64,000 nt of DNA from Patagioenas fasciata (Eukaryota > Chordata > Aves > Columbiformes > Columbidae): NCBI RefSeq assembly GCF_037038585.1, contig NC_092521.1, forward strand, positions 72,220,898 through 72,284,897, given 5' to 3'. The notes beneath the pieces were generated by a model that saw nothing but the letters and a program-made list of their open reading frames with translations, was not told the origin of the DNA and made no database searches. This document shows, piece by piece, positions 37,301-50,757 of this stretch. The position numbers and the translations under genes are program-made. The stretch's first letter is position 1. Each line of letters begins with the position of its first letter.

Positions 37301-38633
37301 CTGAGCATAACATGGTGAATCACAGCTCTCCAGCTACCCTCTTGTATGCTGGATTCACTCCGTCTTTGTGGGATAACATACTACCAGACACTAAGCAGTC
37401 TTGGGAAATGTCTGACTGAAGGAAAAGTATCCAGTGTGGTGAATTTGCTAAGGAATGATGGGTAAAGAGAAGATTGTGTGGTGAATATTACCAGGCTTGA
37501 TTATAGTGCAACTGTTCTGCTGCCCCATTGCTTGCTAAACTGGAAGGAAAGAAAGGTATATTGTGATTGTTAATGGGATCAGGATCACAGGTGTTCAGAG
37601 GCTATATGGTATTTAAAATAAATTATTGACTGGTACTTTGCAAAACTCAACACTGAAAACAATCTTTAATGTAATGTGCTGACAGTATTTTCTACAACCA
37701 AGTATTTGTTCGGATAAATGAAAGAGCTAAACACTAATTCACCTCACTGTGCTAGCTTACTTCTGACAGTGAAAGAAGGGAGCCTTTTGCAATGCTAATT
37801 TAGGGGAACAAATTCTTGGTTTTGAGTCTTGAACAATTAAGCCTTCAAGGAAAGTTAAAACTCTCACAGCAGGTTCTGGTTTGGACACATTATGCAACAT
37901 TAACATGGTCATGGTGTCCCTTAGGGGGACCACCACAAAAATAATTTCATTGAATAGCTGAGATGAGAGTGACTTGCTGATAAAGGTGAAGTGAGAGGCA
38001 GAGGAGAGGCTACAACAGAGTTGAATGGCAACAAGGAACATGGCAGATATCTTTATAAGTCAGAAGTCAGATTGTGGGTGGTGAATATTGCTGTAGGTAG
38101 CCAATGATGCTGATAGAATGATTTTTATAGACTAGTGCTTACATGGAGTTGCTATAGTATTAATGTGAGAAATGTTGAGGTTTAAACTGGATTTCTGTGT
38201 TTTATTTCATTCCTGTGTCTTATAGATCTGCTTTTAACTGTCAGAAACAGGGTAGTGTTAGTGTTCACTCCATTTGGTAGTGTACAAGACTAAAATGAAA
38301 AAAGACATATGCAGTGGTGTGAGGAGAGTTGGGCTTCACATCTAGAGGACATGCCAGTGCTTATCACACTGATCTAGGACTTGCAAGATTTGGTTTATTT
38401 CCCTGAGTAGTCACATGCTCCCCATATAAACAAACCACTATGGGTGATGTTCAATACAGAAATAGTGGAGCCAGGATGCTTGGGACTGCTAATTAACCCG
38501 GCTTGAGTGTACTACTAATGAAGCTTTTCTGACTTGTAAAGCTAGCTGCCATGTCTTATTTGAAACTACCCTTCCCATTCAGGCCACCCTTCCTGACTAG
38601 CGAGCCTATTTATGGAGAGTGGAGTGCCAGTGG
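34346..38633. other. AT-rich gene-free stretch
   Basis: No gene was established. There is an AAT run near 35,508-35,530, A runs near 36,105-36,135, an AAAC-type tract near 36,745-36,775 and T runs near 36,888-36,915. A weak terminal-exon-like reading at 34,636-34,716 is discussed under findings. Confidence 0.5.
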
Positions 38634-38965
38634 TTCCCTTCCCTTCCCTTCCCTTCCCTTCCCTTCCCTTCCCTTCCCTTCCCTTCCCTTCCCTTCCCTT
38701 CCCTTCCCTTCCCTTCCCTTCCCTTCCCTTCCCTTCCCTTCCCTTCCCTTCCCTTCCCTTCCCTTCCCTTCCCTTCCCTTCCCTTCCCTTCCCTTCCCTT
38801 CCCTTCCCTTCCCTTCCCTTCCCTTCCCTTCCCTTCCCTTCCCTTCCCTTCCCTTCCCTTCCCTTCCCTTCCCTTCCCTCCCCTCCCCTCCCCTCCCCTC
38901 CCCTGCCCTGCCCTGCCCTGCCCTCCCCTCCCCTCCCCTCCCCTCCCCTCCCCTCCCCTCCCCTT
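38634..38965. repeat. CCCTT/CCCCT/CCCTG pentamer satellite
   Basis: About 49 CCCTT units run to about 38,878. A CCCCT block follows, then four CCCTG units at 38,901-38,920, then CCCCT again to 38,965. The strand is purely pyrimidine from 38,634 to 38,904. The open frames across it on both strands are repeat artefacts. The complementary strand reads GGGAA/GGGGA, related to the purine satellite at 25.7-26.8 kb but on the opposite strand. Confidence 0.98.
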
Positions 38966-41900
38966 GTTTGTTTTCAGTCTGTGACTTTCCCTTTCTCAAA
39001 CTATCTAGCTTTCCACAAAACCTCTAGCTTTTTTCATCCAGACCTCTGGATGCCCAGTTATTTTTTGCTTTGCACACCTGCTCATTACTCCTCTCCAGAT
39101 ATGCTACTTCATCAGCTAAGGATGCTGTCATATAGTGAAAAAAAAAAAACAAAGCAAAGAAAAAAACCTCAACACAAACATATTTTATATCATTTCTTAT
39201 ATAAGGTCCAGATCTGTCTCCTGAAAAGACTACTTACTCCAGTGAGGGTCCTTTACCCAGCTCTTTTGCTGTTGAAATTAGTGGGACAGCCACAAGAGGG
39301 GCATACTGTAGAGCTGAGACCTTCAAATGTATCCAGACAGATCTTGAGCGACCTCAATTCTCAGACTCCTGCTGCTAAAACCCTTCTTAGTATGCTTTAT
39401 AAAGAAGCAGTATCTTGGCCATCATATTCCAGGGGATTTTGCATGCCTGCAGAAGACTTTTCACGATTTCACTATTAGACACTTTGTTGAAATTCGTCCA
39501 AAGTCCTGTTTTGAAACTGGCCAGCCTTGTTCCTCCTTTTTCTTTCTGTGAAAGGAAAAGTTATCTTTTGTATTATTTTACAACGAGGGAGTTACAAAGC
39601 TAATTTAAAAATTATTTTGTTGAGATTAATGGTTAGCTCTTTGCTTGATTATGGGAAGGTACAGCTTTTTTTTTGTAATGTATGGCTTGTTTGTAATTTG
39701 GAACTGCTCAGTTGCTTAAAGCTAGTCTGTTCTGTAACATGTAATCTCTGTTGCACATGTTAAACTAGAATCAGTGTACTACTGTTTACCGATCAGTGCC
39801 ACCTGTACCTACAGTTGATGCTTGTCTACATGGGGAAGTTAGTCTTTTTGAAAGGTTAGAGGAATACTGTTAGACCTCAAAATGTTCTTGACTTATTTTA
39901 CTCTTTCTTTAAGGATGCCTTCTCATGAGACCTCAGTTCTAGTACGTTTTCATTATTTACCATAGGAAAAAATAATCACTTTCTTCCTTTCATGTTTTCC
40001 CACTATCCTGGAGCAAATTAAAGATGACTTATGAATTTTCCAGTAAGATATCTTTCCCTTTTCATCTTTGAACACATATTTTCTTTCTCTTGTTTGCCTC
40101 TGCATATCTCACCTTCAACTGTTTTCTTGTTTACACATATACTGCACTTTCTTTTGAGAAATGTTCCAGAATGACACTCCTTTTCTCCTTTGTAATCTTC
40201 ATTTTTCTAGAAATATTAGATACTAGGTATACTAGAAAATATAAGTATGAAGAGCTTCTGCTAGTAATGGAATCTAGCCAATAATTTAAAGCACCAGTGG
40301 GGTTGCCAAGAGGTAACTATGGAATTAAACTCGCCAAAATTCACCGTTATTCAGCTATAAGATTTTGTTCAAGACGATCTATCTGCTCATGAGCTTTTTT
40401 TTTTCTTTTTAGAGAGTGGTAAGTCACTAGAATTGCACCATTGTGAAACCACCTATAGTGCAAACAAAGTTTACAATTTTTCTCTTGAAGCCTTTTGCTA
40501 TTATTGGTTTTCTTTTTTTCTTTTCTTTTTTTTTTTTTTTTTCCTTAGACAAATGAGATTGTTAATTTTCACTTTTACTTCTGGAAATGTGTTTGTTTGT
40601 TTAGGTTTTGTTGGGTTTGTTTGTTTGTTTGTTGTTTTTTTTTTTTTTTTTCTCCTGGACAGGTATCCTAGTATATCTACACAGCACAGTCATCTCATGC
40701 TTCATTATAAGTCCTTGAGCTGATGCTGAGCTATTAAGTAGTGCTCTCTGTAGAGCATCACCACACTGGGAAGAGATGCTTGCTCAGTCACAAATTTCTA
40801 TTCAGTTTCTGCAGTCACATAAACTTGAGGGCTGTACTTATGAGGTGCAGGGCTAATTAAATTAGGTGTAGACTTGCTGTGATTCAGGCGTGCAGTTCTC
40901 CAGATTTAGCTCCATAAGGGACTGGCTGGAAATTCTTCAAGTAGCACTCCATTGTGCACTACATAGTGACTGCATCAGGGAGATGTTTGTTGGTTAATTA
41001 ATGAGATTTTTTGCATATTTAAAAAGGTAATAAATGTAGTCTGTGTTGATTTGTTATCACTGTTATATTGCACCACAAACCTGCCTAACTTATTGCCCAT
41101 TTCCAATCCTGGATCTCTTTCATTAGGGATATCACCACAAAATGGGCACTGTAGAACCAAGAGCTTGTGAGATTTGGCATAAGACAGATGATTCCTGTTG
41201 CAGTTATGAAGTTGGATAGTCCTTGTTAAAGATACCAGTCTTTAATATGTCATTTTCATTACATTCCTTCAGTAAAACTTTGCAATGCAGGTAATTATTC
41301 CTGTCAGCTTAGTGGTGATAGGAAATACTAATGAATGCTTTGGAAGCTGTTATTTGACCTTAAGTTGCACTTATGTCTTATTTTACTGTATTTAAAAATG
41401 AATCATACAAATTTGCTATTTTGTGTGAAATTTTAAATACCTTTTATTTCAGCGGAAAGAGTTAATAACTAGCCTATATCTCAAGCTGCAAGTACTATGA
41501 AACATGGCTGGAGTTGTCCAAATTGTCTTATTTCACATTTCTTTTCTGAAATATCTTAAAATATATTCACACTGATATCTAAGTGCAGTCCAAGGTCTTG
41601 TCTTGGAGAGGTTTTTATGGCTCTTATGTTAATGCATGTATTTTAGAACCAGAAACTGACTATATTTGTGAAGGTCAAACAGTCTTCAAGTAGCATTTAT
41701 TGGGTGTTGTGGTAGAGTTAGTATGATGATATATTGTGGGACATGCCATGCTATTGCAGTTACATAAGAACGGAATTATTTTTCCCTACCTAATTAACAG
41801 TGACCACCTGTCCTGTCTTTATAAACACTTTTAGACTTTTACTGTGAAGTTGATGAGATTAACCCTAATTAAGAGTTTCAAACTGCTTTCAGTGGTGAGT

Positions 41901-44900
41901 TTAGGTAGCCTTTTCAGCCTTAACTAGATTTAAATTACAGGGAGTGTTCATGTAGTCAGATATGGCATCTCAGTTGGGTGGTGGTAATTAACAACTAAAA
42001 AAGGGATAGCTTCTTAATTAATTGCTCAGGCATAACTGACCTGTGAACCTAATATATTTCAGTGTAGCCGTCAGAATGCAAAGGTTCTTGTTCAACACAC
42101 AATATATATGTGTTACAGTAATAAAGTAATATTTATGTTTTATTACTGTAAATAATTAACAGTTTGGTTGTTTGGAAAACTACATATATGTGAATAAAAT
42201 GTAAAACAGAAAAAAAACCAATATTTGTAGAAACTGAAGACAGTAATCATGCAATAATTTCTCAGAGAGTACTATCAGAAAAATGGTATATTTAGTCTTG
42301 TACTTTGTAGCGCATGTAAGAAGGGTTAGGGGAAGATGGGGAGAGAGAGAATAATCTGGAGGTTTGAAACTGTAGGGAAGGTTTTCAGTACTAATGTGAT
42401 CTTTCGAAGTTTATTCAAAGTAGACAAACTCTTGATTTTGGGGATTTTGCCTATGAAACATTTCATTATTCATTTTACCGACATCATGATTAGTTTCACT
42501 CTGATGTCAAATCTGAACTGTCACTTCCTTGAAAAAAAGTAGTTTAGCTAGGTTTCAGGTCTTTAGAAGATGATGGGTTGGAGGGAAATTCCTCAAAACC
42601 TATAGCAACAGCATGAAATTACATTAGCCAAAGGAAATTATACTAGCAAATTTTCTTGTATTGCTATATTATTAGTCTTAGATTTGTTATTTCTCCTTTT
42701 TTTTCTTACTCTTTGAGAGGATTGGGAGGTGGCGTGCTGGTAGGTTCAGAATTGTCTAAATTAAGAGAGGAAATATATAAGCTTTGCTTGTGTACCGACA
42801 GCCTGATAGGATTAATGTGTGACCATACCCATGAAAATTACTGTAAGAGAGAAATGCTTTCTTCTTCATTGCAACTGATAGGACTTAGCATGTTCTAGGG
42901 CATGAGAGAGGTTGTTTTGCTGAGTAAGTTAGCTTTGGGATGAAAGGCTAAAAAATTGCTTGGAAGTTATATATTGGCTTATATTAAGCTGTCAGCTGGC
43001 CTACTCATCCACACAGACACTGAGCAATAGGGAAAAAATCTCTATATATCATGAGGCTGTCAGTAGTGGAAATGACAGCTGACCTTGCTAATATCAGACT
43101 ATTACCATGACACTAAAAAATAGTAATATAAAGTAATTAATATTTTGCAAAGGAGATTGAATTTCCATCTTTCTCATTGTTTACCTACTTCAGGCATAAG
43201 ACTAGTTTTTTTTTTAATCAAGAACCTTCTAGCCACTCTCCATGTCTGTCTCTCTCTCCCCCTCTCTGTCTCACATATACACAAGCACGGACAGAATATT
43301 TGGTAATTACTGGTGCCACCATCAAGCCAAGGAGGCTGCAACACTTTAATTTGTAACCTGCTATCCTTTTCATACTAAAGACTGCATTTAAGTTAGAAGA
43401 GCTGTCTATCGATTTTCCTGGTTTAGCTTGCTTCTGAAATGAACTGCCAGTCTCTGAGATGGGTGTCCTATTTGCAGGCTGTCTTGTGAAGGAAACAGCA
43501 ATGTGCCAAAACTCAGTAAGAAGCACAATAGTCCTGCTTTCAGTGATGGTGGAACCTTTAATACAGGGGACTTCACACCTGACTTGAGAAAATTTAGATA
43601 AAATTGTGTTAATATTCACAAAGCCATTCATACAACCTCACCTCCAAAATCAAAAAGGTTGAAAAAAAGAAATCCAACTTCTTTCCACCCCCTAATCTTT
43701 CCAAGAAAAGCACAAGCTTAAGAAGATTTTAGTTATCTAATATATATCAATGAAACAAATATAAACCAATGAAACAAATTTGTAATACTTTTAAAGAAAA
43801 TTCAACTATTCTGCTATTTGGGATTGGTTAAAATGTTAGAATACAAGTAAGTTCATTGAGACTAATGTATCTTGCAGAAAAAAAATACCCTTGCATCCTA
43901 CATTTATAGAAGATATAATATTTAGGCTGGGAAAAAAATCAGACACAAGCATCTGTAGTTTATTTTGTCATAAAGGAAGCAGTTGAAATTCTAGTATTAT
44001 ACTAGTAACAGAATATAAGTGAGTAATGTAGTTGCTCCAGATTTCTGACTTTAACTAAATGTGAACTTTAGCTGTTATAGAAATGGGAGTGCTGTGAGAT
44101 TGCATAGACCAAAGGAAGTTTGGTGGCAGTCCCTAGTCAGTGAAACCACTCTATTTTGCATAGTTGTAATCTTGCATAGTTTTGATAGTCACACTGTTCC
44201 TACTCTCTTCTTTACAGCTGCAAAATCTAAACCAAATCCCCAGATCACAAATGAATTTGTGATTTTTTTCTCTCCACAGTTACTCAACTACAGTTACCAA
44301 AAAAGTGAAGTTTTAGAGTTCTGACTACACTTTTATCTTATAAAAAAATCAGAAAATACTGTATTTGTTAATTTCTTTCATAAACTATATATTGTTCTGA
44401 TGAAAATTTTACTAATTGTAATTGACTGACTTTCCACTCCCCATCACAAATATTTCCCTAGACTCTATACACACAGCTTTTGAGAGAGAATATCTTGGCC
44501 CAACCACGAAAGACATGTCATCATTCTCCTTGTTAATGCTTTAGGGAGATGATTTACAAGGGAGTGAGTCAATGAAGAAGATCTCTTAGAGCCACGCTTT
44601 GGGAGGTGGCATGACTTATATGGATTAAAAGTTTCATCTTTGCAGCTTTTAAAGTAAGGCATTTGAGAATGCACAATTTAGCTAATACTTAACCATTATA
44701 CTTGGAATTGATTAGTACTGTGCTAATATGAAATACACTACATATTAATAAAATGTCAAGGATAAGGAATTATGTAGAGTAGGTAGATAGGAACTAAATG
44801 AGAAGTAGCTGAGGGCTATCTCAGGGGCAGGAAAATTAAAATGTATGGTTTTAAGAAAATGCTTGAATAACTGATGGGAATAGATGGCTACAGAGAAGAC

Positions 44901-47900
44901 AGCATGGAGGGGCTGAACTACAGTGAAGTTTTCAGGGAGTGTGTATGTAGATGTTATAGGAGCATTTTGAGACACCTGGGGGAAGTCCAGTCAAAAACAT
45001 CTGAGAATGATAATTTTGTTCAAGGTAAGTAATGTGTGGTACAAAATGGGAATGGTTGGAGAAAAGCCATAGTGTCAAGGAAAGAAGGTAAAATGACCTT
45101 TGCAGGCACCAGGAGAGAAATACCTGGGTAAGAGTCAGGGCTGAGTGGAGAACTGGGGCAAACAGACCGTGCTGTCAGTAGAGGATACAAGCATGTACAA
45201 ATGACCAGTGAAAGAAAGTGAGTAGTTTACTCTGCAGAGAAATCTGGGCAAATATTAAGCATTTCTGAGCTTCTGTCTCAGCTACATCTCCATACATCTT
45301 CTCCTCCTAGATGCTTTTTGTCTGTCAAAATCAAAAGGGAAACAGTAAGATATGAGCTCTCTGGCATTTTGGGCATGTCAGGAGGGAAAATGTAGACCAG
45401 CAGCATGCTTGTCATTCCATGCTGGATGTTGTAAAGGCAGGTTAGCCGGCACATGTGAATACCCTGTGACATTTCTGAGACCTGGCAACTTAGCCGTTGT
45501 TTTCTTACTTTGTAAGTGGGTTTGTAACAGCTACACTGTCAGCCTGAAGTGATTTTGAAAATGTCACCATTGTAATTAGTAAGTAAAAAGACATTTATGC
45601 AGCTTTGCTATCTGCTTATTGTTCATGCAAAACATATAGCAAGCATCTGTAACTCTTTAATTTCAGATTCTTTTGGTCTTGTGCATATGTGTGCATGCAA
45701 GGAAATGATGGAGACATACATTTTGCAATCTTTTTTATATTTTTTGAAAAAAACAATGATTTAAGAATAAAATACCAGAATAATAACACCATTTTGAGAC
45801 TGAATGGGCTACATTATGAAACAGTGGGAACTTATAAACAATGGAAACTATGGTAACTAAAAGAAATGGGAAGGCTCCAAGAGAAACTTGGTATTATACT
45901 GTTTCTGACTCAGAAACCGAAAATACAAGGAAATCCCTGGAGGGCAAAACAAACGCCCTTAAAACAACAAACCCCAAGATTTTATAAAGTATTATGCCTG
46001 CGTTTTTGAAGTGGGACCATAGATAAGTAGCCAGAGTTCAAATTATGATCCTATGTAATTTCTTTAGGCAATGAGAAAGTACTAAGTTCCCAAGTCACCA
46101 GGCCGGCTACTGCTAGGAAGTAATGGTCGCACACTGAAAGATTTTTCCACTTTTGTTACAAATTGGCAATTTTTCTCTTCTTAGGTTAACTGAATAATTC
46201 ATGAACTATCCTGAGTAAAAGGTGTTATAGAAAGTGATGAAAAGTATGTTATCAAAGACTTTAAATCGACTTTTCAGGCAAAATAACCTCATATGTGGCC
46301 TAGGTCTTGAAAATACAAAGTTGTCAGGCTCAAATTATGAAATGTTTCTATCCATCTGCACTTTCCTTCTCTGTTGGTTAAATTCTTAATTAATAAGTTA
46401 GAAGACTTGTGGTCCTGAAGTTGATACAAGGCAATATTTTTTAAAAATCTTGATATACTCTTGTGTGAGAACAATAAAACATTATTTTTATAAGAGGGCA
46501 AAGGTGTACCACAAGGAATCTGTATTTTTGCTCAGAAAAATAATTTGTCATATATTTCAAGAGGTATAAATCAGTAAACCTTTAAACCATTTTTTTTGTA
46601 GACTGCCAGTGAATACTAGCTGAAAATCTGAGCCACTTTTAACTAGAGCAAAATAAAATGTATGGAATCAAGACTGCAGCGTACAGGTTATATTCCCTCT
46701 TTGTAACACTGGAGAAATAAAAAGAATGTAACATAAATTTCTGGATTGTTGAGAAGCAAAGATACTACATACAGAGTAGCATAGCTTTATTTTTTATAAT
46801 ACTAGGCTGATTTTTTCAGCAGATATATACTGATGTTATTAACCTAAAATGAATTTGTGTTTGATTTCTTAAGCCTTTCACTTTTTATTACTTTTTGTGT
46901 CTAAACCAGAGTTTGGTTCTCACCTGTATATCTTCTGTTTCTCGTTTTCTTTCATATCTCTCAATCACCCTACCTTTTTCATCAGTAGAAACCAAACATT
47001 TTTTTGTGGTAGAATTGTTGGTAGGATGTAGACACTGAGTACTTTTGCATAAATTAGTAAAAGTCTGTGGAAAGACCAGATAATAGATTACATCTGTTGT
47101 CTTTATCTGCATACTGAGTTGAATCTGTGCTGAAATCTCTACTGTCACTGCTAATTTTTAGCATAAAACCAACAGAACTACTCGATTGAAAAATAATACA
47201 GCTGACTCACCTAGTACCAAATAAAAGACATGTTAATTTTCAAGATTATATGTTTTAAAGCAATGTAGAACTGATTGGTGGTTATTATAGCTGAGCTGAT
47301 TTATAAACACGAATCAATTAGGAAAGGCCAGATCTTTCCTACCACTAGGTAAATAAGCATAAGAGGTAGGATTCCTGTGACTAAATGTTCCTGTCTCTAT
47401 TGGTCTCTAATCAATAGAATCAGAGCTATGATTTGTCTTACCCTGAAGCAGAGTTCTAAAACAAGCCATTCCTTAAAGAAGGGTGGTTCTTTTTTGTCTT
47501 TAAGAAAGACACAGCTTGGCTAGAATAGTTTGCATTGATTCCAACGAGGTTTGGGCCAGATATATTTTAGATTTTTATAAAAATAAATGCAGATCTCCAG
47601 ACGTTGTTTATCTATATGTTAAAGGTGGACTTCCAACATCACCTCAGATGGATTATCAAAACTTAAATTGTAATTTTATTCAAGGTCCTTGAAAGGGTGT
47701 TGATTACATATCACTCACCCTATGAAAATCAAACAAGTTCAATGAAGGTCCTTCTGAAATAATCTTCTGTAGAACTATCATGCCAGTGAATACTCTGCAA
47801 ACACAATTCTGCCATGTTTTAGAACAGAAACTCAGAAATATTAATACGGTGGTGTGGCATAGCTTCAGGTTAAGACTTCATTGATATTTTTGTAAATTTT

Positions 47901-49937
47901 GAATGACAGTGTAGCCATCAGGAGAGAGTTTCACTAGTGTAAGTGGGATTTGGGATACTTTCTAAAAATAGACACATAATGGAACTACTCATACTTCATG
48001 GAAACTACTTATCAAGCTTAATTTAAATATTAGCTAGCAAGTCTGCACTTCTGAGGTTGCAGAATTTGGTTTCAGTCTTCAGGAAAATAGTGTCAGGAAC
48101 CTCTCTGAGAACAACTAGTTTTCTGGCCAGAGCACGTGGAATATATCAGTCAGAAAAGGAAGTGTCTAAAGGGCTAAGTTGCAGACCATCCTCCATGTAA
48201 TCTGTGCTTTTGCTTTCCAGATTGCACAGTGGGCAGCAATACTACTGAGTTCATCAAAGCTTTGGTGACCCAAAAAAAAAAAAAAAAAAGAATTGCTGGG
48301 AAAAACAAGAAGCAAGAAAAACCAAACCAAATCAAACCAATCACTTTTCTTGTACTTTTCCTGAGTTTCCTAGGCAGGAGGGGAAGGTGTGAGGCACGGA
48401 GGTGTAGCTAGTGACTCTTGATTTCAGATAGACAGTAGCTGTCTTTGATGGATTACATGGATCCTCTCTGCCTCTTTTAACCTCCCCAATCAGAATTTTA
48501 TTTTTTTTTAATCAAGTCACAAGAATTCCAAATTGATCAGATTGCTTATATTAGAGCAGACTTTTGGGTTGGTTTCATTTTTTTGGTGGAATTTGTTTGT
48601 TTGGTATTGGTTTTGTTATTCTATTGGTTTTTGGGTTTTTTGTTTTGTTTTGTTTTATGATGTTGTTACCAAGCAAAGCCATGTTTTGTTCAATTTTTAA
48701 TGAAATGAGCACAATGCCCAAGTCAACTTAAGCAATGTCTTTCTCTTTTCTACTCACCTCTAATGTTTTCACTCTCATCCTTGGCTTAGTTTGCAGGTGC
48801 CTTCCCAATGTCAGAGGCATAATTCATCTGTACTTTACAGTTTTCCACAAGCAGGCATACACATAGTAACAATAAATAAAAAAATAAATATATAAACAAT
48901 AAATAAATCAGGACTGTACATTCAGATTCCTAGACAATTTCTGTGATGACCACCTAACTTTTGCTCTTGAATGATATTGCGTGTGCCTTGTATTTTTTAG
49001 GATGACTCCTTTTAGCTGTCTATAAATTAATAAATTCCTTCAGTTTCTCCCTGCACAAAAAACCCCAGCACTTACATACATTTAGATCCATCAAGGTTTC
49101 TCTCAACTCACGTATCATCCATGGTTTTGAAAATTTGGGCACAACTTCATTTTGCCCTCAGTCTGGCAATGTTTCAACTAAGTATTAGTTTTGTTTTGTC
49201 ATGCGAGAAACGGTGGTGCATAAAGGAAAATTGTTTTGGCATTGTTATGACCTAGAAGTGTATTTATTAGCCTTGTTAGGTGACTGTTTTTATATAGTGC
49301 CCTGAGATACCATCCTTTTTCATAACTATTGAAATAAAAAATAAAAGTTAGACAGTTGGAAACGAGAGACCCTTAAAACTCCCCAGCTGCATGACCTGCA
49401 GCAGCTATTCACAGTGTCACCAGTAACATCACTAAGGATTGCAAAATATCACTCCCCAAATGAAATGTTGAGCACTCTGTGTCCCCTAAGATGAACCTGC
49501 ACAACTATGACAGATGTTCACCAGCTGGAGGACATGATTTTGACATGTATCTGTTGAAAGAAATAAGAATGTAAAGATTTTTCCTAGTGTGATATTAATA
49601 AACACGGAGAACTGAAGCAGCAAAGTTTTTAAAATTCTGCAACTTAGAATTTGTTTTAAATATTGATCTTTTTCAGATTCAATGTCATTAAAAGTGATCA
49701 TTCAAACTTTAATATTTTCCAGTACAACGATATATACAATTAAAATACAGTCCTTTCTTTGTTCAGAGAATTCAACAGAGCTAAGAATAGTTTTGTTTAT
49801 GCTATGTAGTGTTCAGGGAAATGAAACAAATATGTTAAAAATAATGGTAATAAAAGTAATAAGCCTTAGTGTCTCATGACAGATATCTTCTGTCAAGTGG
49901 GTGAAAGAGTAGCAAAGAACTCTTTGGACACAGAAAA
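38966..49937. other. Long AT-rich gene-free stretch
   Basis: Eleven kilobases have no recognised gene or transposon. Simple tracts include T-rich and TTTG runs at about 40,505-40,545 and 40,598-40,655, a CT-rich patch near 43,244-43,272, an A run near 48,271-48,290, a TTTTG-rich run near 48,590-48,660 and an AAAT-type tract near 48,868-48,908. The minus-strand 137-codon frame at 43,218-43,631 has no recognisable domain. Confidence 0.5.
42989..43084. promoter_or_regulatory. Cluster of TGTCAG/TGACAG motifs (candidate)
   Basis: CTGTCAGCTGGCC (42,989-43,001), GGCTGTCAG (43,055-43,063) and ATGACAGCTGACC (43,072-43,084) are three TGIF/MEIS-type sites within 100 bp. Two are in opposite orientation, each fused to a CAGCTG E-box. 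This is motif evidence only. Confidence 0.25.
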
Positions 49938-50200
49938 AGTACTGTCATGGAGGCACCCCGAAGTTAGTTTTAGGCAGACAACAAGGTCCAAAACAAACTT
50001 TTATTCTGGTCAAAAAGTTGCAGCAAATTAACCAGTAAGAAATGGGGTTTATGCAATCAGTTAGCAGTCCAGTAACATAAATACAGGTTCAAATATCAGT
50101 AGAGGAAAGTATTGGGGTGCAGCAAGTAATTACAATGGAGATCCACAGTGTGTGTACACGTGGCTCATGAAAAACAACGCCAAAGCCGTCCCCAACTCCA

Positions 50201-50366
50201 GGAAAATACACTCACTTTGTCTAGTGAGGAAAATGCTTGCTTATATTAAAGCAAGGAATTATTTCATACACTCGCTTATCTGGCAAGGAAATACACTTGC
50301 CTGATTTCAGCAAGGAAAATGCACTCGCTTATGCAGTGAGGAACTATTAAGTAAGTTATCACTCAC
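50201..50366. repeat. Degenerate ~27-bp tandem repeat inside the LTR
   Basis: Units starting with GGAA occur at 50,201, 50,228, 50,255, 50,287, 50,314 and 50,340, with spacing 27, 27, 32, 27 and 26. Each carries a variant of the phrase (T/C)ACTCGCTTAT...(A/G)(C/T)(A/G)A. It lies between the TATA box and the poly(A) signal, so within the transcribed part of the LTR. Confidence 0.7.
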
Positions 50367-50486
50367 CCACATGGTGCAGTGAGGCAGTCCCAGTCCCAGG
50401 AGGTTACCTTAGGCAGCGATCCGACCTAAGAGGAGGGTCTCTCGGCTGCATTTGGCCCACTGCTCCGAGAGGACACAGACAGAGAT

Positions 50487-50713
50487 TTAATTTCCCAACC
50501 TGTGTTATACTGTCTAGTTTATTAACTTGGTATATTTTTCAGTCAACATTCATTTTCTGTAATTCAAATGCAGTATAAAAAATTGAGAAGCCTAGAGCCA
50601 ACTTCTGGTGCCCTTTGAGCCTCAGTATATGATAGAATATTATTTAATTCCGCATTTAAGTGGGTGTCTGTTCTTCAGATGTCTTCACTGACCACATAAA
50701 AAACCTACAACAA
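50487..50713 (-). mobile_element. Nested 227-bp unclassified element, copy 1
   Basis: It is inserted in the LTR between exact copies of AGAGAT (50,481-50,486 and 50,714-50,719). A second copy at 51,549-51,775 matches it at roughly 95% by eye. The related LTR at 17.3 kb has no equivalent sequence at this point. In minus orientation it starts TTGTTGTAGG, has AATAAACT about 35-40 bp from its end and finishes ...GGTTGGGAAATTAA. That layout resembles a very short LTR. A plus-strand reading with GTATAAAAA is also possible, so strand and class are uncertain. Confidence 0.7.
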
Positions 50714-50738
50714 AGAGATGCCTCGGCAGGATCCCCAT

Positions 50739-50746
50739 TTTTTATA
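50739..50746 (-). promoter_or_regulatory. TATA box of the minus-strand LTR
   Basis: TATAAAAA on the minus strand is followed by TGGGGATCC. The 42-bp repeat array starts about 12 bp upstream in LTR orientation. Confidence 0.6.
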
Positions 50747-50757
50747 GTCGTGTCAGA

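Noticed and set aside
38551-39478. Open frames up to 288 codons across the CCCTT satellite
   Set aside because: The protein is a repeat of Ser-Leu-Pro-Phe-Pro-type units caused by the microsatellite, and the flanking part has no recognisable domain.
43218-43631. 137-codon minus-strand open frame
   Set aside because: No family was recognised, and part of it translates a CT-rich simple patch near 43,244-43,272.
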